From positions 9,561,450 through 9,625,449 of the forward strand of contig NC_134026.1 in the NCBI RefSeq assembly GCF_964204645.1: 64,000 nucleotides of DNA. Reading direction: 5' to 3'. Source of the stretch: Tubulanus polymorphus (Eukaryota; Nemertea; Palaeonemertea; Tubulaniformes; Tubulanidae). How positions within the stretch are numbered: position 1 is the stretch's first letter; every line of letters begins with the position of its first letter. Both the position numbers and the translations under genes were made by a program. Shown here in pieces: positions 35,457 through 48,445 of the stretch. The notes under the pieces are model-generated. The model did not search any database. It saw only the letters and a program-made list of their open reading frames with translations, and was not told where the DNA came from.

Positions 35457-37669
35457 CTCACCTGAAAAATACAACCAAGAATAAGGTGCTATGATAATGG
35501 GCAGGCTTATTTGTATCTTTGCCCTATTAACCGAGATATTAATACTGCAAATTGGGCAGAACACAAATCCTCACCTTGAAACATAAAAAAAATAAAAAAG
35601 AATTAAGCGATTGATTTTTGCAAAAAAAAAACCATTTAGACCAACGGCCACGTCACTGCATATCATATCAATAGCAGTAGCACTTGATATAAATTACAAA
35701 AATTGGCTGTCAAAAATATACAATAAAGAAAAAATTCATTGTGCAACACCGGTGCTTAGTTCCAAGCTTCAAGGCCTAAATATGCTAGAATTCTGTATCA
35801 CTATAGGCCTACTACTAGGGGGCCTAAATAAGTGAAACTAATTAGTAAGCAGGCATGGCTATAGGCCGGTCCATGTCCTACAATGAACCTGTAACAATGA
35901 CAGGTTGGTACCGGTATTTGGATTATAATCTAGGCTGATTCAGCAGGTTAGCTGTAGCCTACTGTGCAGTGGTAAAAGTATCAGCCTGTAGCGCGGAATA
36001 TCAGTCAGCACATCAGGTTTGGTTTCTATGATGATCGGACTGTTTTACAAACCACGACAATTCCTATACCGGTAGGTATTTGTAGGCCTATTTGTATATA
36101 CTCTAGGGCCTCTCTAAGTTCTGGATATTATCAACGTTGGCAGTAAAAGTACAAATTACAAGCCTATCTGAGATGACTCGGTCAAGACTAGAGATAGGGC
36201 CTAATACTACTAGTAAGGTCAGATGTAGTCTAGTACCTAGCCGTTGTTTTCCAAACAGGTTGTAGGTAGGGAACCGTAACAACAACTGTTGAACAGCAGT
36301 TGTTACAGTCTGTTCAGACTAGTACTAGGTCAGATGGTATTCAGGCCATCAGGGATTAGCTGGGAGGAGGCCTTTATTTTATTAGATAATAGCTTACCAC
36401 CAACCGATTACTAAATACTAACAAGGACAGGTTACTCACATCCAATGTGCTAGTGCTGGTGTACTATAGGCCTATAAGTATAGTTGAATGTGTGTGTAAA
36501 TGAATTTAGCGTTTTCTGCAATCCTGATTAGAAATGCGGTACAATGTATGTCAATATAAGAAATTTTGTAGCCAGAATTTTAATGAAACGGGCGTAAATG
36601 TAGTAATGAAAATATTGCACGTCCACCGGTTGTTTACAACGCAGCAACGACCTTCAACGTAGTCTGAATACCGGTCGTTGTTACCGGTTCCCTAGAACGA
36701 CGGCTAGGTACTAGACTACCTTCAACGCAGCAACGAACTAACCGGTAGCCCTAAATACCGAACAAAACCGTTAAATACCGACTTTATGTCACTAATCAAT
36801 TTTAGATGCGGGCATAAGGCTAATTTATTTTCGTGTGAAATCGATCTTTTTGGGATATTTCGCTTAACTTTTTGAACACATACCCTAAATTGGTCTTAAC
36901 GACCAGTGTACGGTAACTGTGCAGCCTGAATAAATCCTCGTTTTATAGCCATTTTAGACTGTATTGAATTATTGCCAAAGGGTTTTCATTTTCTCGTGTC
37001 GAAAACAGAAAAGATCAGCCATTTTTTGAAATTCTAAGATGTTTCTTGTGTTTCCGTGCCTACGAACCATGATTTTCTTTGAATAATTTGCAAACATTTT
37101 CAAATGGCAAGGGCCTAGGCATAGAAAAATATTGTTAAAATTGATTTACGTAACGGTAGTTCATTAAATGGGGTCTATTTTCTCTAATTGAAATGAGTTA
37201 AAGAAGACTTTTTTTTAGTAATCCTCCAATGCAAAACAGTTTAAAATGGATAAAACGATGATTTACTTACAGTTTCACTGGTCGTATTAAGACCTAATTG
37301 AGGTACCCGGTATGTGTTGAAAAGTTTAGTTTATAGGGAACTCAAAAAATCGATGTCAGACCAAAAAAAAATTAGAATTTAGGAACGGACATGCAGATAT
37401 GTCAGGCATACACTGCTAGTCTATTCACTTTTGTGTTTCATCAGTTTTCTCGAGATAATTTGTAACTTTTGTGAGCAAATACTTCAAACTAATGCCATTC
37501 AAGCCAGAACTGTGCAGTCGGACATCGTTTTTGTATCCATCTTAAACACTGTATTGAAGGATTGTTAAAAAGTCTTCTTAAACTTATTTATGACAGAGAA
37601 AAGAGACTTCACGAATCGCACCGGTTCTTGAAAGATCATAATTACATCAGGGCAATATCTAATCTTGCA
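35457..37669. other. Intergenic stretch upstream of gene A with a foldback at 36226-36718
   Basis: No gene is seen. Positions 36226-36275 and about 36676-36718 are inverted copies (TAGTCTAGTACCTAGCCG on the left), bounding a roughly 490-bp foldback element. An internal short palindrome lies near 36,279-36,304 (ACAACTGTTGAACAGCAGTTGT). The promoter of gene A should lie in 35,460-36,200 but no TATA box could be assigned. Confidence 0.5.
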
Positions 37670-40600
37670 TTGATTGTACTAGTCATGTCCTACAATTCTA
37701 CATTCAGTTATGTGGCATATAAAACCCATCATATCTGGACACTACCTAATCATAAAATGATTTTACTATTTATGTCTATTACTACATATGTCCTACAATT
37801 CTATATATACAATTCTATATCGCTGGCATATAAAACCCTTCATATTGGCACATTTCGTAATGATGAAGTGATTTTACTATTTTTATATGTCCTACAAATC
37901 TATAATTAGTTAGGCAGCATAGAAAACTCGACTCGTAAGAAACTACCTACGGTAATCATAAAGCATTTTACTATTTATATATGTCTTACAATACTGCATC
38001 AGCTAAGTGCAGTACAAATTTATATTCAGTTAGGTGGCATATAAAACTATCATATCAGGGCGCTATTTGTGGATGTCTTACAATTCTACATTCAGTTGCG
38101 TGGCATATAAACCCACGGCATCAGGACACTGCCTGATAATTTTACTATTCGTATATTTCCTACAAATCTACATACATTTTAAGTGGCGTATAAAACCATT
38201 CATATTAGGACAATGGACACTCTCTAATTATGAAGTGATTTTACTATTTATATATGTCCTACAATTCTACCTTCAGTTAAGTGGCATATAAAACCCTTTA
38301 TATTGGGACACTCTCTAATGATGAAGTGATTTTACTATTTATATATGTCCTACAATTCTACCTTCAGTTAAGTGGAATATAAAACCCTTTATATTGGGAC
38401 ACTCTCTAATTATGAAGTGATTTTACTATTCATATATGTCCTACAATTCTACATTCAGTTAAGTGGCATATAAAACCCTTTATATTGGGACACTCTCTAA
38501 TGATGAAGTGATTTTACTATTTATATATGTCCTACAATTCTACCTTCAGTTAAGTGGCATATAAAGCCCTTTATATTGGGACACTCTCTAATGATGAAGT
38601 GATTTTACTATTTATATATGTCCTACAATTCTACCTTCAGTTAAGTGGAATATAAAACCCTTTATATTGGGACACTCTCTAATGATGAAGTGATTTTACT
38701 ATTTATATATGTCCTACAATTCTACCTTCAGTTAAGTGGAATATAAAACCCTTTATATTGGGACACTCTAATTATGAAGTGATTTTACTATTTATGTATG
38801 CCCTACAATTCTTTAATCAGTTTCGCAACATATAGAACTCATCATCAAATTTATATTCATTTAGGGGGTATTTAAAACTATTCATGTCAGGACACTACCG
38901 AATCCTGAAATGATTTTACTATTTGTGTAGGTCCTACAATTGTACATGATCAGTTGCGTGGCATATAAAACCTACGGCATCAGGACACTGCCTAATGATT
39001 TTACTATTCGTACATGTCCTACAAATCTACATACATTTTAAGTGGCGTATAAAACCATTCATATTAGGACAATGGATAATCATGCCATTATTTTACTATT
39101 TGATTATGTCCTGCAATTCTACATCCAATTAAGTGGCACATATATCGGGACACTGCCTAATCGTGAAGTGATTTCACTATTTATATATGTCTTACAATTC
39201 TACATCCAGTTAAATGTCATATGAAAAAAATCGTTCATACCTATTGGGACACTCTCTAATTATGAAGTGATTTTACTATTCGTATATGTCCTACAATTCT
39301 ACATACATTTAAGTTGCGTATAAAACCATTAGTGTCAGGACACTAGATAATCATGGCGTTATTTCACTATTTAAATATGCCCTGCAATTCTACATTCAAG
39401 TAAGTGGCATATAAAAACATTAAAATCCGGACACTACCCAATCATGCAGTAATATTATTTATCAAAAATCCATAGGAGCAAAAACAATACAAATCTCATT
39501 TTCTAATGAGTAATATATATTTATTATAGTAAACGTTTTCGGGAGTTACATTATCCCCTCTTCAGGCATAGCGCGCAAGTGATTAAATTTTCATATAATA
39601 CGTTTTTAGATAATTAACTACTAGTCAAATATATTCACTCAGTAATTTAGATTGTGTATAATTAATTATCTTTATATTGTAATCATCTTGTCACTCAGTT
39701 AATTGAAATTGTTTGTAATTAGCTTCGTCCTATTCTATATAAATACCAGTATGATATGAACATTTAATCACTTGCGCGCTATGCCTGAAGAGGGGATAAT
39801 GTTACTCCGGAAAACGTTCGCTACAATAAATATATATTACTCATTACAAAATGCGATTTGTATGGTTTTTGCTCCTATGGATTTTTAATTATCTTGACCC
39901 TCTACCTAAGAACTAATATTATTTATATATGTCCTGTAATTCTACATTACGCTGCGTGGCATACAAAAGCATATCAGGACACTGCCTAATCATGAAATGA
40001 TTTTACTATTCATATATGTCCTACAAATTTACATACATTTAAGTGGCGTATAAAAACCCTTCGTATCAGCCCACTAGATAATCGCGACGTTATTTTACTA
40101 TTCATTATGTCCCGCAATTCTACATTCAGTAAAGTGGCATATAAAACCCACCATATCTGGACACTCCCTAATGATGAAGTGATTTTACTATTTATATATG
40201 TCCTACAATTCTACATGCAGTAAAATAGCATATAAAACCCATCATATCACACACTACCTAATTATGAAGTGATTTTACTAATTGTATCTACACATCTACA
40301 TTCAGTTTATTGGCATATAAAACTATTCATATCTGGACACTACCTAATCATAGAGTTATTATAATATTCATATTACACACTACCTAATTATGAAGTGATT
40401 TTACTAATTGTATCTACACATCTACATTCAGTTTATTGGCATATAAAACTATTCATATCTGGACACTACCTAGTCACAGAGTTATTATAATATTCATGTC
40501 CCCCAATTATGCATTCATTTAAGTGGCATATAAAATCAATTATATCAAGACACTACGTAATCATGACGTGATTTTACTACAGTCAATCTTGGTGTTTGCC
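37670..40600 (+). repeat. Large M87 minisatellite array
   Basis: About 30 imperfect units of 85-95 bp. The core reads TGTCCTACAATTCTAC, AAGTGGCATATAAAACCC, GGGACACTCTCTAAT and ATGAAGTGATTTTACTATTT. Units from about 38,270 to 38,780 are nearly identical, and the edges are more diverged. It is inverted relative to the two copies inside gene A introns. Long frames through it on the plus strand are by-products of the repeat. Confidence 0.9.
39463..39913 (+). mobile_element. Non-autonomous Penelope-like insertion in the M87 array
   Basis: A 451-bp insertion between two exact copies of a 13-bp target duplication, TAATATTATTTAT, at 39450-39462 and 39914-39926. Its two halves are inverted repeats of about 130-140 bp (each with ATCCATAGGAGC near the outer end) and a 20-bp unpaired tail follows the right arm. 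Each arm contains CCTGAAGAGGGG...GAAAACGTT, the stem motif found in Penelope-like terminal repeats. The long target duplication, inverted terminal repeats and tail fit that class; there is no reverse transcriptase. Confidence 0.7.
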
Positions 40601-42812
40601 TATCACTCAGGACTCGGCTTTTTAGTATAGATTAGGTGATGTACGGATACAAGATAACCCATAGTTCTACTAATGAATTATCAACCATATAAACTGATTT
40701 AAGTGCATAACCAGTACAATAGCCGGTTTACAGATGTTTAGATTGTCTACGTAAACTCTTGAACTTAAACTACTATCACACTTGAAAGCAATACGAAATA
40801 CCAGCCATCATTAAATGGAGAAGCTTTAGACTTAGACATTGAGCGATTACTTCTAAGTTACTCATATTTCCCACTGACCTCAATTACTAAATTAGTTGTT
40901 AATATTCTTTTCACTACAGATGTAGGTCTACGTTCCCGACAACTGATACGGGTTACATACATAGTCTAACATAGAAATGGAGAATGGGTCTACGAATTAT
41001 TGAGTACAAATTAGACACACATTATAATGATAAAGCGGGGATGGCATAGCCGAGGTTGACTGTATTCTATTTGTTCCCTGGTACTAACTACAGATAAGGA
41101 AAAAACCTTCCTATCTGAATACTGCCTGATAACAAAATGATTTTCATGATTATGCAATATGGCCTACAATTCTATTAAGCATATCAAGCGTATTTGTTTG
41201 TATCATTAAATATCCCATAAATGGTTTCTGACAATGACAACTACTTTTGAGTTTATCAAGTCGGCAAACCATGGTTTTGATGATTTCAAAATATCAATGC
41301 AATACATACTTCGGACAATAAACAGTAATGATACACTTGTATTGATCTAATCAAAGAATGAAGTCCATCTCTATTCGATTTACATAAAAAAGAATTCCTT
41401 CAATGCAGTGTATGTAAAACGAATAAAGAATCGACGGTTAAGTTCAAAGCACGTGCTGGTCGTTTTAAGGCATGTACCTCTAAAGCAGAGTACATAATGG
41501 TACCCTTCGTCCATTTAAAAAAGTTGAAATATACTGCATTTGGCCTATGGATAAATGTCTCCAATGATGTTACATGTAAAAAGGACATGCAAGATCGGCA
41601 AACTAATAAAGAAAGCTTACCTTTTTCCTTTTTGGCTAGGCTTAGACTCAATGTTCTCGCATCACCGCGAATAGTAACTGGACATGCGCATTGACCTATC
41701 GGTCGAGTTCATTGTTTGCTGTAGGAGATGAACCCTACCGAACCTCGAAGCAAAGGATTATTTTAATTGCCCAATGAATTTCATATGAACAATGTGTTGA
41801 GAACACGCGTTTTTGGAAAAAAATATATCTTAATGTTCTTGAAGATTCTTGCAGTTTGTAAGTGTAAATCATATACACACTACACAGCCGTACACCCTGC
41901 TCTGCTCTGTATGGGCTCTCCCGAACTTCCGGAGTTCTGCCAGGTGATGGTTTCTCCTAACTTCTGACGTAGAAAAAGGGGCGGAGCTTATCTGTTCTAA
42001 CCGTCAGATGGGGCTGCTGTATTGCTTTATATATAAATATCTTTGTCAGACCCGATTACGCCTACGACTGCAAGTGGGTGATTGAACAATTTTCTGAGCG
42101 TTTGCAAGGTGTAACAATTACGGGACACTTTGTATGCCCCGTAATTTTTCACCACCCCGCAACAAGGAAATTAAAAAGACAAACGCCCCGTTAATCGTAC
42201 ATTATCTTAGTATATATATACACATATCAGTAAAACTGCATGTGGTTTATTAAACTTTCATACAATAACAACAAGAGGCCCACGGGCCTTGTACTTTCAT
42301 GATGCAGTAGAGGAAGAATGATTCAGTATATAAAGTTTTACATTGTAACGATGTAACAAGTTTTAAAATAGTTAAGAGGTATAGCCGATAGGCTATGTGG
42401 CGATAATGTTCATTTTCTGTTAATATATCCTTCCATGAAAAGACAAGCCCATTTTAGCTGCCCCAAAGATCATACTACATGAAAAAATGCATCAAGAATT
42501 GGTGTAGGCATCGTGCTGAAAAGAAATCCAAGATGGATAGCAACCCTGGTGGCCATACTTGAACTCAATGAATTTTCAATAAGGGGTAGACATTTCACCT
42601 ACCAAGTCTGACACCTAGTATCCTTAAAATGCATCAAGAATTGCAAGATGGCTGACCTGGCGGCCATATTTGAAGGCCGATGACCTCCATATACAAAAGG
42701 CATGGACAGCTTGACCCTGATCCTGACACCACATTTTGTGGAAATCAATCAAGATCTGGGGCTGCATCCTGCAAACAAGAAATTAAAGATGGCCACCCCA
42801 CGATGTAATTGT
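40601..42812. other. Intergenic stretch, no gene seen
   Basis: Scattered dispersed-repeat sequence only. From about 42,270 there is an AAGAGGCCCACGGGCCTTG motif and several GATGGCC-containing lines like those at 61.2-62 kb, suggesting another dispersed family. Open frames here are short and lack domain or splice support. Confidence 0.45.
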
Positions 42813-43256
42813 TATTGACTTCCTATTGTATAGGCCTAACCCAGGCAGTCCTCCTTATTACCGAGATGACATGAAATATAGCATATTTATTTATTCCTTA
42901 TCGATTTTAACACTTGAAATGATGTTATATCAGTAAAATAAATACCTTCTAGTCATATTTTAAATATTTTTCCGGATATTTTGTAAAAAAAATTTTGACT
43001 TCAAATACGTAATCTCGGTTAGCAATAAAATTTTATTAAATTTGATTGATCGACGATCTCTTGGTAAAGTTAAAAATTATTTTTCTACAAAAATATCTGA
43101 CAAAATATGTAAAATATGACTCCAGCAGGCATTTATAACTGATATAATATGATTTCAAGTGTTAAAATCGATAAGGAATAAATAAATGTTATATTTCATG
43201 TCATCTCGGTAATAAGGACTGCCTGGGTTAGGCCTATACAATAGGAAGGAGTCAAT
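42813..43256. mobile_element. Foldback element with long inverted arms
   Basis: The left arm starts ATTGACTTCCTATTGTATAG and the right arm ends with its near complement (CTATACAATAGGAAGGAGTC). Pairing continues for about 150-170 bases through CCCAGGCAGTCCT and a stretch reading TCGATTTTAACACTTGAAAT. The total is about 440 bp, with a short A+T-rich centre and no coding frame. Confidence 0.8.
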
Positions 43257-43759
43257 TAAGATTCGACTTTTTGAAAAACCAGCACAGATGCCTCTTCAAA
43301 TCACATGTAATTAAAACATTCAGTGCTGCTTCTTAGTTTGATGTCCCTATTTTCATCGCGCATGTGGTTAAAATTATTGTCTACATCGAACGTCTTCAAC
43401 AGCTGATACAACCGCACCCGCCTTATCACAGGTGCACTCTGCCGCCGTGATTCGCCCATTCAACGATAAAAACTTTCCCACGGTCTTATTTTTGGCATTT
43501 TCTAATAATTTGGGGAAATATTTTTAAAAAGCGAAATTTCACAGTCTGCATTAATAAGATTAAAGTATTTATTCGTTTGACAAATCTTCCTCTGAACTCC
43601 CAACAAGTTATAAGTGGCGACACGAAAATGACGTCATCGACTCACTACCATCTTATAACCTTCATGACTACGTCATGAAGGTAAAAATCACCAGCACTTC
43701 AAAATTTTGGGTGAAATAACTTCAAAAGTGGAGTTCCACAAAAGTCTACGTTAATACCA

Positions 43760-43885
43760 ATCCCCTCACAGGATTCGAACCTGATGGCATCGAGACAGCC
43801 TTGGTACGAACCTGCAACACTGGTTTCTAGCTATGGTTGAGTTAAGCGATACCTTCAGGTTTGAATCCCAGTCGAGGATGTTGAT
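43760..43885 (-). repeat. tRNA-like/SINE-like repeat related to 629-997
   Basis: The minus strand carries GATGCCATCAGGTTCGAATCC, with a good tRNA B-box match (GGTTCGAATCC). The same GATGCCATCAGGTT(C/T)GA words occur in both arms of the foldback at 629-997. No full cloverleaf could be drawn, so it is not called a tRNA gene. Confidence 0.45.
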
Positions 43886-44191
43886 ATCTAGGCCACACCA
43901 AAAGAAAAGCCTGTTTCTCGGACCCGACCGACACGATATTTCGTCGTTTCAAATAATAATTTTCAGAATAAAATATAATTGCCTACCGACCCTTTTTCAA
44001 AATTTTGGGTGAAATAATATTTTAAAAAAATTGGTCCAGTAAAAAGTATATTTACGACGACCTACCCCATTTTCAAAAGTAGACCCAAATTTCTTTTCTA
44101 TGAAAAGACTCCCTACCTACATACCCATTTTGGAGATTGCCCCGCCGGAGAAACAGGATTTTTTTTTTTGGTGTGGCCTTTGTGTATGCCA

Positions 44192-44460
44192 TTATTTCAT
44201 CATTTTCTTTTTCTCAATCAGATTATACATTTTACTTTTAATTACTAGCCAGTTTCTGTTTTGTAAGCAAGGAGCCAGCCTCTTGCATTGATCTATTTGG
44301 TGCCTTTTAGGCACAACTAAAGTCCGTAAATTTGTAGCTAAATGCTTTTCTAAAGCAGCAATTTCAACGTCTGACCAAGGCTGACGATTCGTCACCGATT
44401 TTCTCTTTTTTGCATCATTCTTTCCGCATTTCTTTGATATATCTCCAGTCGTGGATGATA
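44192..44460 (-). CDS. Gene B last exon: SANT-like C terminus
   Basis: Open from a phase-1 acceptor to the stop at 44192. Contains KKRKSVTNRQPWSDVEIAAL and later CLQNRNWLVIKSKMYNL. The pattern of basic residues, then P-W-(S/T)-x-x-E and a second Trp, matches the SANT-like ends of recombinase-related proteins and corresponds to the last exon of gene A. Confidence 0.7.
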
Positions 44461-45167
44461 CTACAATATAAAAAGACCAATTAGCAGACAAAATTAAAGA
44501 GGCAGCTAACAAAGAAATTAAAAGCATGAGGCACAAGTGTTGGGGTGATCAGTTTGCACATGTGTAATAAACCAATGTGAAGGCTTTAGCTCTCAAAAGA
44601 TTGTGCATTCAAAGCTTACATGATGCATTGGTATTTCGTCTCATGAAGAAGAAATTTAAAGGAATACTTAATCATAACCTTTTTCTGTAACCTATAAACA
44701 AAGTCAGAAATTTGCATGCTATATAATATACGCACCATTAACTTCTCGCTTTCTTTTTGCGGCAAGACCAGCAGATTTTGGAACTGTAATGAAATATTAT
44801 CACAGCTTAGTAAAATGTTGCAAGAGCAATCATATATTGATTCTAAATAATTTGACTCTAAAGAGTGCATGCAACCATTTCTGGATCAAGAGTTCACATG
44901 ACAGAGTTCAATCGGCTTATTTATAGATTAACAACAAATGATGTCAACTATTTCCTGTCACCGTGATCAACAAAAAATCTCCCAATATACCCAAGGCTAT
45001 AGGCTAAAATAAAAATGTTATTATTGAAAAAAATCTAAGCAGTATGCTTCACATTTCCAGCTTGGACTAAAAATAAGTCTGAAATGTAAACATTATGTGG
45101 CTAAAGTGACGATAAAGTTATCATAAACCTAGCTTGAAATTTCAATGAAGTTTATTTATGTACATAC

Positions 45168-46414
45168 CTGACTGTGATATCAACACTTTCCACACGGAAC
45201 ATAGATTTTAGAAGATGTTTCTCAAACTTAGATAAAGTTTCATACATTTCATCATCAACATTTTTAGTTTTTCCACCCTTTTGGTAATCGGAAATAGTTA
45301 ATCTGGAGATCTCTCCCTGTCTTCTTTTGTTGAACGACATTACCTCAGCTAATGTTCCAGTAGCAAGATTTGTCCAGTTTGTCGATATTTTCATCATTTT
45401 TCATCTTCAGGTAATCATGAAATCGTTTAACATCTTTCGTTAAGGGTAAAAGCTTTGGCTTGTTGAATTTTTTCAGCCGTACAGTTCTCAGAGCACAACT
45501 TGAGATTTTTGTGTGTCAATCACAAGTACTCAATTTACCAAAATCTTTCGCACGTTTTCTTAATTCTGAGTCACCTGTTCTTAATGCCTGGCCAGAAAGA
45601 ATTTCAGCACATCGATTTAGGTTATGGCCCAAATCTAGCGCTAGTGAAGGTAAACCAAATGAGCCATTTTCATATCTAGATACTTGCCGAACAGCAACTA
45701 CAACTGTGTCAAACTTTCTAGGATCTATGGCATCACCCAAACATTGAATATCAGGGCGCATAACATCCACAAGTCTAGCTAACTGGCGCATTTTTTTTTT
45801 AATGTTGGCATACTGATGCTTCTGACCTTTGCAGCGTTCAAATTTTTTGGTTCCGAATTCCAAAATAAGCGGGTCATTTTTCACAATTAGGCTCAACCGA
45901 TCAGGGTGTAATCTTCCCAATATGTCGTTTTTGAAATCATCATTCAATTCAGTAGCTTTGGAAGGCAAAAGTAAGGCTGACTTGCTTTGGACTCGTCCTC
46001 GGGACCCTGATTCTGAAGAGATACAGGTTTTTTTGTGCCGCCAAAGAACTTTCCGATAATAAAGATTCAGACAGTTATCACAAAGCAAGTAATCATCAGC
46101 GCAGGTGACTTCTGTCGGCCTCTTCTTCGCAACGATAACACCTTCACCTGCTTTTAAAACGTCACAATTGTGGTTGAAATCCCCTTTTGCTCTTAGCGTA
46201 TCAATTAAATCATTTCTCTCCTTTGACTTTTTTGGTAAAGTTAAAATTCTCTGAATTTCAATTTCTGCGCCATGATCACTATACCAATGACGTGGCACCT
46301 TCGAGTAACCTTTCCCACAAAAAACACAAAAATGTTTTTTAGCTCCTTCACTAGTTGATGATGCAACATATATTTTCTGATCACTGCCAGCAGGAACACA
46401 CTTCTGAGAGTTTC
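45168..46414 (-). pseudogene. Gene B zinc-finger and recombinase N-terminal exon, with TGA and frameshift
   Basis: Reads CVFCGKGYSKVPRHWYSDH and LLCDNCLNLYYRKVLWRH (zinc-finger pair), then the helical recombinase N-terminal region. The frame meets TGA at 45516-45518, stays open afterwards (HTKISSCALRTVRL, aligned with WNNTVSC in gene A), then must change frame before FNKRRQGEISRLTISDYQ. The exon ends at 45168 with GTATGT. Confidence 0.8.
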
Positions 46415-46473
46415 CTAGATGAATGAAAAATAGTCATTGCATCGTTTAAATAGACTATAAAGGTAATCAAACC

Positions 46474-46760
46474 GAGGACATATGTATATCTGATGTGTAA
46501 ACATGTGGAATAAATTTGGCAATCAAACTGAGGACATATGTATATCTGATGTGTAAACATGTGGAATAATTTTGGCAATCAAACGGAGGACATATGTATA
46601 TCTGATGTGCAAACATGTGGAATAATTTTGGCAATCAAACTGAGGACATATGTATATCTGATGTCTAAACATGTGGAATCATTTTGGCGATCAAACTGAG
46701 GACATGTATATCTGATGTCTAAACATATGGAATCATTTTAGCGATCAAACTGAGGACATA
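46474..46760. repeat. 56-bp minisatellite in a gene B intron
   Basis: About five units with starts at 46474, 46530, 46586 and onward, each containing GAGGACATATGTATATCTGA and AACATGTGGAAT. Related single units occur through the other gene B introns (48.8 kb, 50.1-51.1 kb). Confidence 0.85.
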
Positions 46761-47770
46761 TGTCTGGAAGTTTGATAATAACACATAACTATTTTGACAG
46801 ACAACCCCTGATATACCACCATCCCATATAGCGTTACCTTCGCCTACCACCAGCCAGGTTGTCTCAATGTACATCTCTATACATAGTATATATATAATAC
46901 CGCCAAAATCGATCTGCCCTGATGTGGGTGGTATATAAAGCTTAAAAAATAATTACCATCGATAATTGTAGCTGTTGTTTGGCTCTTAGTGTCAGTGTCT
47001 TGCTTCAGGGAATGTTCCACAATTACTTTTGCTGTGACATTTTCTAGAATGAAAATAAGCCTGATTTGAGACCTTACATTTTATCGAATTAAGGATGATT
47101 TTTAAACAAGCGGACACATAAAACCAATTTAACCGAGGACATGATCTCTACCCAACACAAATATTCTTAAAACAACTACCTCTTCCGAATCTAGCAGATT
47201 CTCTGTCATTACCAGTGTCTAGCGTCTGTGATTTGGCTGAGTTCTCAATCACCCTGGATTTAGCTCCGGACTTTTCTAGGAAATAAAGTATACAAGGTTT
47301 TAATTTAAGGCTACACATTTATACCAAACATAAAAGATATACATGTATATCTTTTAACCAGATGCAGTCTTTCAAGGGGGATACCGGATTATGCGATCCT
47401 TGAATCTCACAGGAAACTAATAACAAAACTTATCTTGAACCCGGAGGACTAATTAAATAGAGGGGATAGTAGGTTGATTCCACTGAAAAATATTGGGCTT
47501 GCTATGCACTATTAACAGGGTTTATTTCTTCCCTGCTGACCAAAATTCACTGCTTTTCAATACCACATGAGTTCCCGAAATGGTGTGGCAAATCCAATAC
47601 CCCAATCATCATGTTCAAAAAATACAAAAATGATATATTGTCAGATAAAAATAATTCTATTTTCATTTTTTATCAATCTATTTTCTAATTTAAAATTTAA
47701 AGATTATCCATTTCAAAATTAGTGCCTAAAGAATTATTACCAGTCAAAAGCGGATGAGATAGATACTTAC

Positions 47771-48445
47771 TAGGTTGTTGGAAGCACTTAGGTTCCAGTA
47801 ATGGAACAAAGTGATCAGGATTCCATTTCTTTAAACGCAGCTCACTGTCCGTGGTCCACATAATATATATAGGATTTTTTCTCCTTTTGTTTCGTGGATT
47901 CAGAGTTGTGTTCAAAATTGACACTCTGTTGTCTGTCATTCCACTGACAGCAGGAAAAACTGAGGTAATACTCCTATCAATAACAGTAGCTAATGACTGC
48001 ATGGTGAGAATTGACGAAAATGCATGGTCTGAGGCACAAGCAATGCAAGCGTCCTCATAATCCGGCGAAATAATATCATGACACAGCATATCAGCCATAG
48101 TCCGATAGTGAATATCATGCGTAACCATCTCAATGCATGTACGGACACGTAGTTCGGTTGCAAGATTTTCAAGCCCAGTAAGGGCTACGGATACAGAATT
48201 GAACAGACAGTTGCCATTTCCTGTTACATCAACTGGCATAAGGTTATCACCACCATATGTCTGTAGAATATCACGAGAATATGAATGCACCGAAAGTTGA
48301 TTTTCATTGAACGGTGTAGAATGCAGACCATTTCGACATACTTTAGGACTTTCCACTGATACAGCATTCTTCAATTCCAGAAAACTGATTTTCGCACTTG
48401 CAGAAAATTTTTGCAAGATATTTTCGAAGAAACCTAGATTTAGAC
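47771..48445 (-). CDS. Gene B OTU exon
   Basis: A 675-nt exon, phase 1 at both ends. Contains MPVDVTGNGNCLFNSVS (Asp and catalytic Cys of OTU), LATELRVRTCIEMV shared word for word with gene A, and KKWNPDHFVPLL (His). It is open throughout. Predicted to be an OTU-family deubiquitinase domain. Confidence 0.88.

Noticed and set aside
37562-39224. Frames of 60-115 codons with hydrophobic repeats that look like membrane proteins
   Set aside because: They are translations of the A+T-rich M87 minisatellite; the apparent membrane segments repeat with the DNA period.
43760-43800. tRNA gene
   Set aside because: A B box is visible but no A box or cloverleaf could be completed, and the sequence recurs as a repeat.
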